NCBI GenBank assembly: GCA_013812805.1
Contig: JACCSV010000016.1
Location: 1-7,375 of the forward strand
Direction of reading: 5' to 3'
Source: Sphingomonas sp.
GTDB lineage: Bacteria; Pseudomonadota; Alphaproteobacteria; Sphingomonadales; Sphingomonadaceae
DNA length: 7,375 nt
The notes beneath the pieces were generated by a model. The model was not told where the DNA came from. It worked only from the letters and a program-made list of their open reading frames with translations, and did not search any database. Position numbers and translations under genes: made by a program. Shown in pieces: positions 6,487 through 7,375 of the stretch (the stretch's first letter is position 1; each line of letters starts with the position of its first letter).

Positions 6487-6504
6487 ACTAGGTTCCTGCC
6501 CAGC

Positions 6505-7098
6505 ATGATCGCCCGTCTCTCCGGAATCCTCGCTGAAGTCACCGCCGATTCCGCGGTCATCGACGTCGGCGGCGTCGGCTACCAGTTGCTCGCCAGCGCC
6601 CGAACCCTCGACGCCTTCGGTCCCGTTGGAAGCGATGTACTGGTTCTGACTGAACTGCAGGTGCGCGAAGACGCCTGGACCCTGTTCGGCTTCGGCTCGC
6701 CGGCCGAGCGCCACGCGTTTCGGGCGCTGACCAGCATCCAGGGCGTCGGCGGGCGGCTTGCGCTGGCCATCCTCTCGGCGCTTCCCCCGGAGGAGCTCGC
6801 CCGAGCCGCGGCCAATGGCGACAAGGCGTCGATCTCGCGCGCCAACGGCGTCGGCCCCAAGCTCGCGGCGCGCATCGCCAACGAGCTTCAAGGCAAGTTG
6901 ACGCCCGGCCTCGCTGCCGGCCTCGGTGCTCCCGCACCACGCGCCGGGGCCGCGGCGGACGCCCTCTCCGCGCTCGGCAATCTCGGCTTCAAGCCCGCCG
7001 ACGCCAGCGCCGCGGTCAATGCCGCCCAGGACGAACTTGGCGGCGACGCTTCGCTCGACGCCCTGGTCCGGCTGGCGCTGAAAAAAGCGGCGAAGTAA
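6505..7098 (+). CDS. ruvA: Holliday junction branch migration complex subunit RuvA
   Basis: The 197-residue protein binds four-way DNA junctions as a tetramer and loads the RuvB motors. Domain I is an OB fold (about 1-64, starting MIARLSGIL) and carries the acidic pin Glu55-Asp56 in VREDAWTLFGF, at the same numbers as in E. coli. Domain II holds two helix-hairpin-helix motifs, SIQGVGGRLALAIL (77-90) and SRANGVGPKLAARIANEL (111-128). An Ala/Gly/Pro-rich linker (about 134-150) leads to domain III (about 151-197), the RuvB-binding module, ending LVRLALKKAAK. ATG 6505 is the natural start. Its Shine-Dalgarno is poor: an AGG at 6490-6492 is 12 bases away, just after the inverted repeat, so expression may rely on upstream translation or be tuned by the repeat. 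It lies 77 bases after the ruvC stop, a gap almost wholly made of the repeat and its centre. Confidence 0.97.
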   Translation: MIARLSGILAEVTADSAVIDVGGVGYQLLASARTLDAFGPVGSDVLVLTELQVREDAWTLFGFGSPAERHAFRALTSIQGVGGRLALAILSALPPEELARAAANGDKASISRANGVGPKLAARIANELQGKLTPGLAAGLGAPAPRAGAAADALSALGNLGFKPADASAAVNAAQDELGGDASLDALVRLALKKAAK

Positions 7099-7106
7099 GG
7101 CAAGCG

Positions 7107-7375
7107 ATGCTCGAGCAGCTTTCGCAGAGCCTGGTCCCGCCGGTCGTCATTGCGATCGAGCTGATCGGCGTGACGATCATCGCTGCGGGCGCGCTCGTTA
7201 CGCTCGGCTTGCTCGCCTTCAACCTGGTCCGTCGCGAGCGCATCGAGAAAGCCGTCGGCGATTTCCGTACCGCGCTTGGCCGGGTGATCCTCGTCGGCCT
7301 CGAGTTCCTCGTCGCCGCGGACATCATCAACACCGTGGTCGTCGAGTTGACGCTCGAGAACGTCGCCTCGCTGGC
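7107..7375 (+). CDS. DUF1622 family membrane protein (3' partial)
   Basis: Eighty-nine codons are visible before the window ends. Two hydrophobic stretches are seen: about residues 13-41 (starting VVIAIELIGVT) and about 59-79 (RVILVGLEFLVAADI). The LGRVILVGLEFLVAADII segment followed by LTLENVASL is what I know as the DUF1622 signature; the family consists of small inner-membrane proteins of unknown function. TAAGG at 7096-7100, overlapping the ruvA stop, lies 6 bases before the ATG, a good ribosome site. With only 8 bases between the genes, co-transcription with ruvA is likely. In many genomes ruvB follows ruvA directly; here this gene takes that place. No catalytic motif is visible and I assign no function. 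Confidence 0.82.
   Translation, partial: MLEQLSQSLVPPVVIAIELIGVTIIAAGALVTLGLLAFNLVRRERIEKAVGDFRTALGRVILVGLEFLVAADIINTVVVELTLENVASL

Noticed and set aside
6428..6504. Inverted repeat as part of a transposon or attachment site
   Set aside because: No transposase gene, no flanking direct repeat that I can see, and both neighbours are intact core genes; a dispersed REP-like element fits better.

Overview
The window is GC-rich chromosomal DNA, most likely from an alphaproteobacterium of the order Sphingomonadales. I infer this from three things: a GapR/DUF2312 nucleoid protein, the gene order pyk / gapR / yebC / ruvC / ruvA, and an inverted repeat of the 'cctcgacttcgctcgggacg' type, which I recall as common between sphingomonad genes. 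No tRNA, rRNA, CRISPR array, phage gene or insertion sequence is visible. Coding density is very high, and no gene-free stretch exceeds about 150 bases.

Layout. (1) Bases 1-1610, plus strand: the 3' part of a large two-domain protein, a family 1 glycosidase-like barrel fused to an RmlD-type NAD(P)-dependent sugar-nucleotide reductase. (2) 1696-3326, plus strand: a histidine phosphatase and a stand-alone ADP-dependent NAD(P)H-hydrate dehydratase (nnrD), coupled by an ATGA stop/start overlap. (3) 3323-4792, minus strand: pyruvate kinase, convergent with nnrD and overlapping its stop codon by 4 bases. (4) 4793-4940: a divergent control region with nested CGGTT/AACCG dyads. (5) 4941 to the right edge, plus strand: a tight run of gapR, yebC, ruvC, ruvA and the start of a DUF1622 membrane protein. 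It covers nucleoid structure, a YebC-family regulator or translation factor, and Holliday-junction resolution and branch migration. ruvB is not seen; a DUF1622 gene occupies the position just after ruvA.

Most genes are core housekeeping genes, and I see no convincing new defence or mobile system. The points most worth attention are: the apparent CTG start of ruvC overlapping the yebC stop; a 28-bp inverted repeat that encodes the end of RuvC and whose only mismatch creates the ruvC stop codon; the glycosidase-like/RmlD fusion; and pyruvate kinase residues that predict potassium-independent catalysis.
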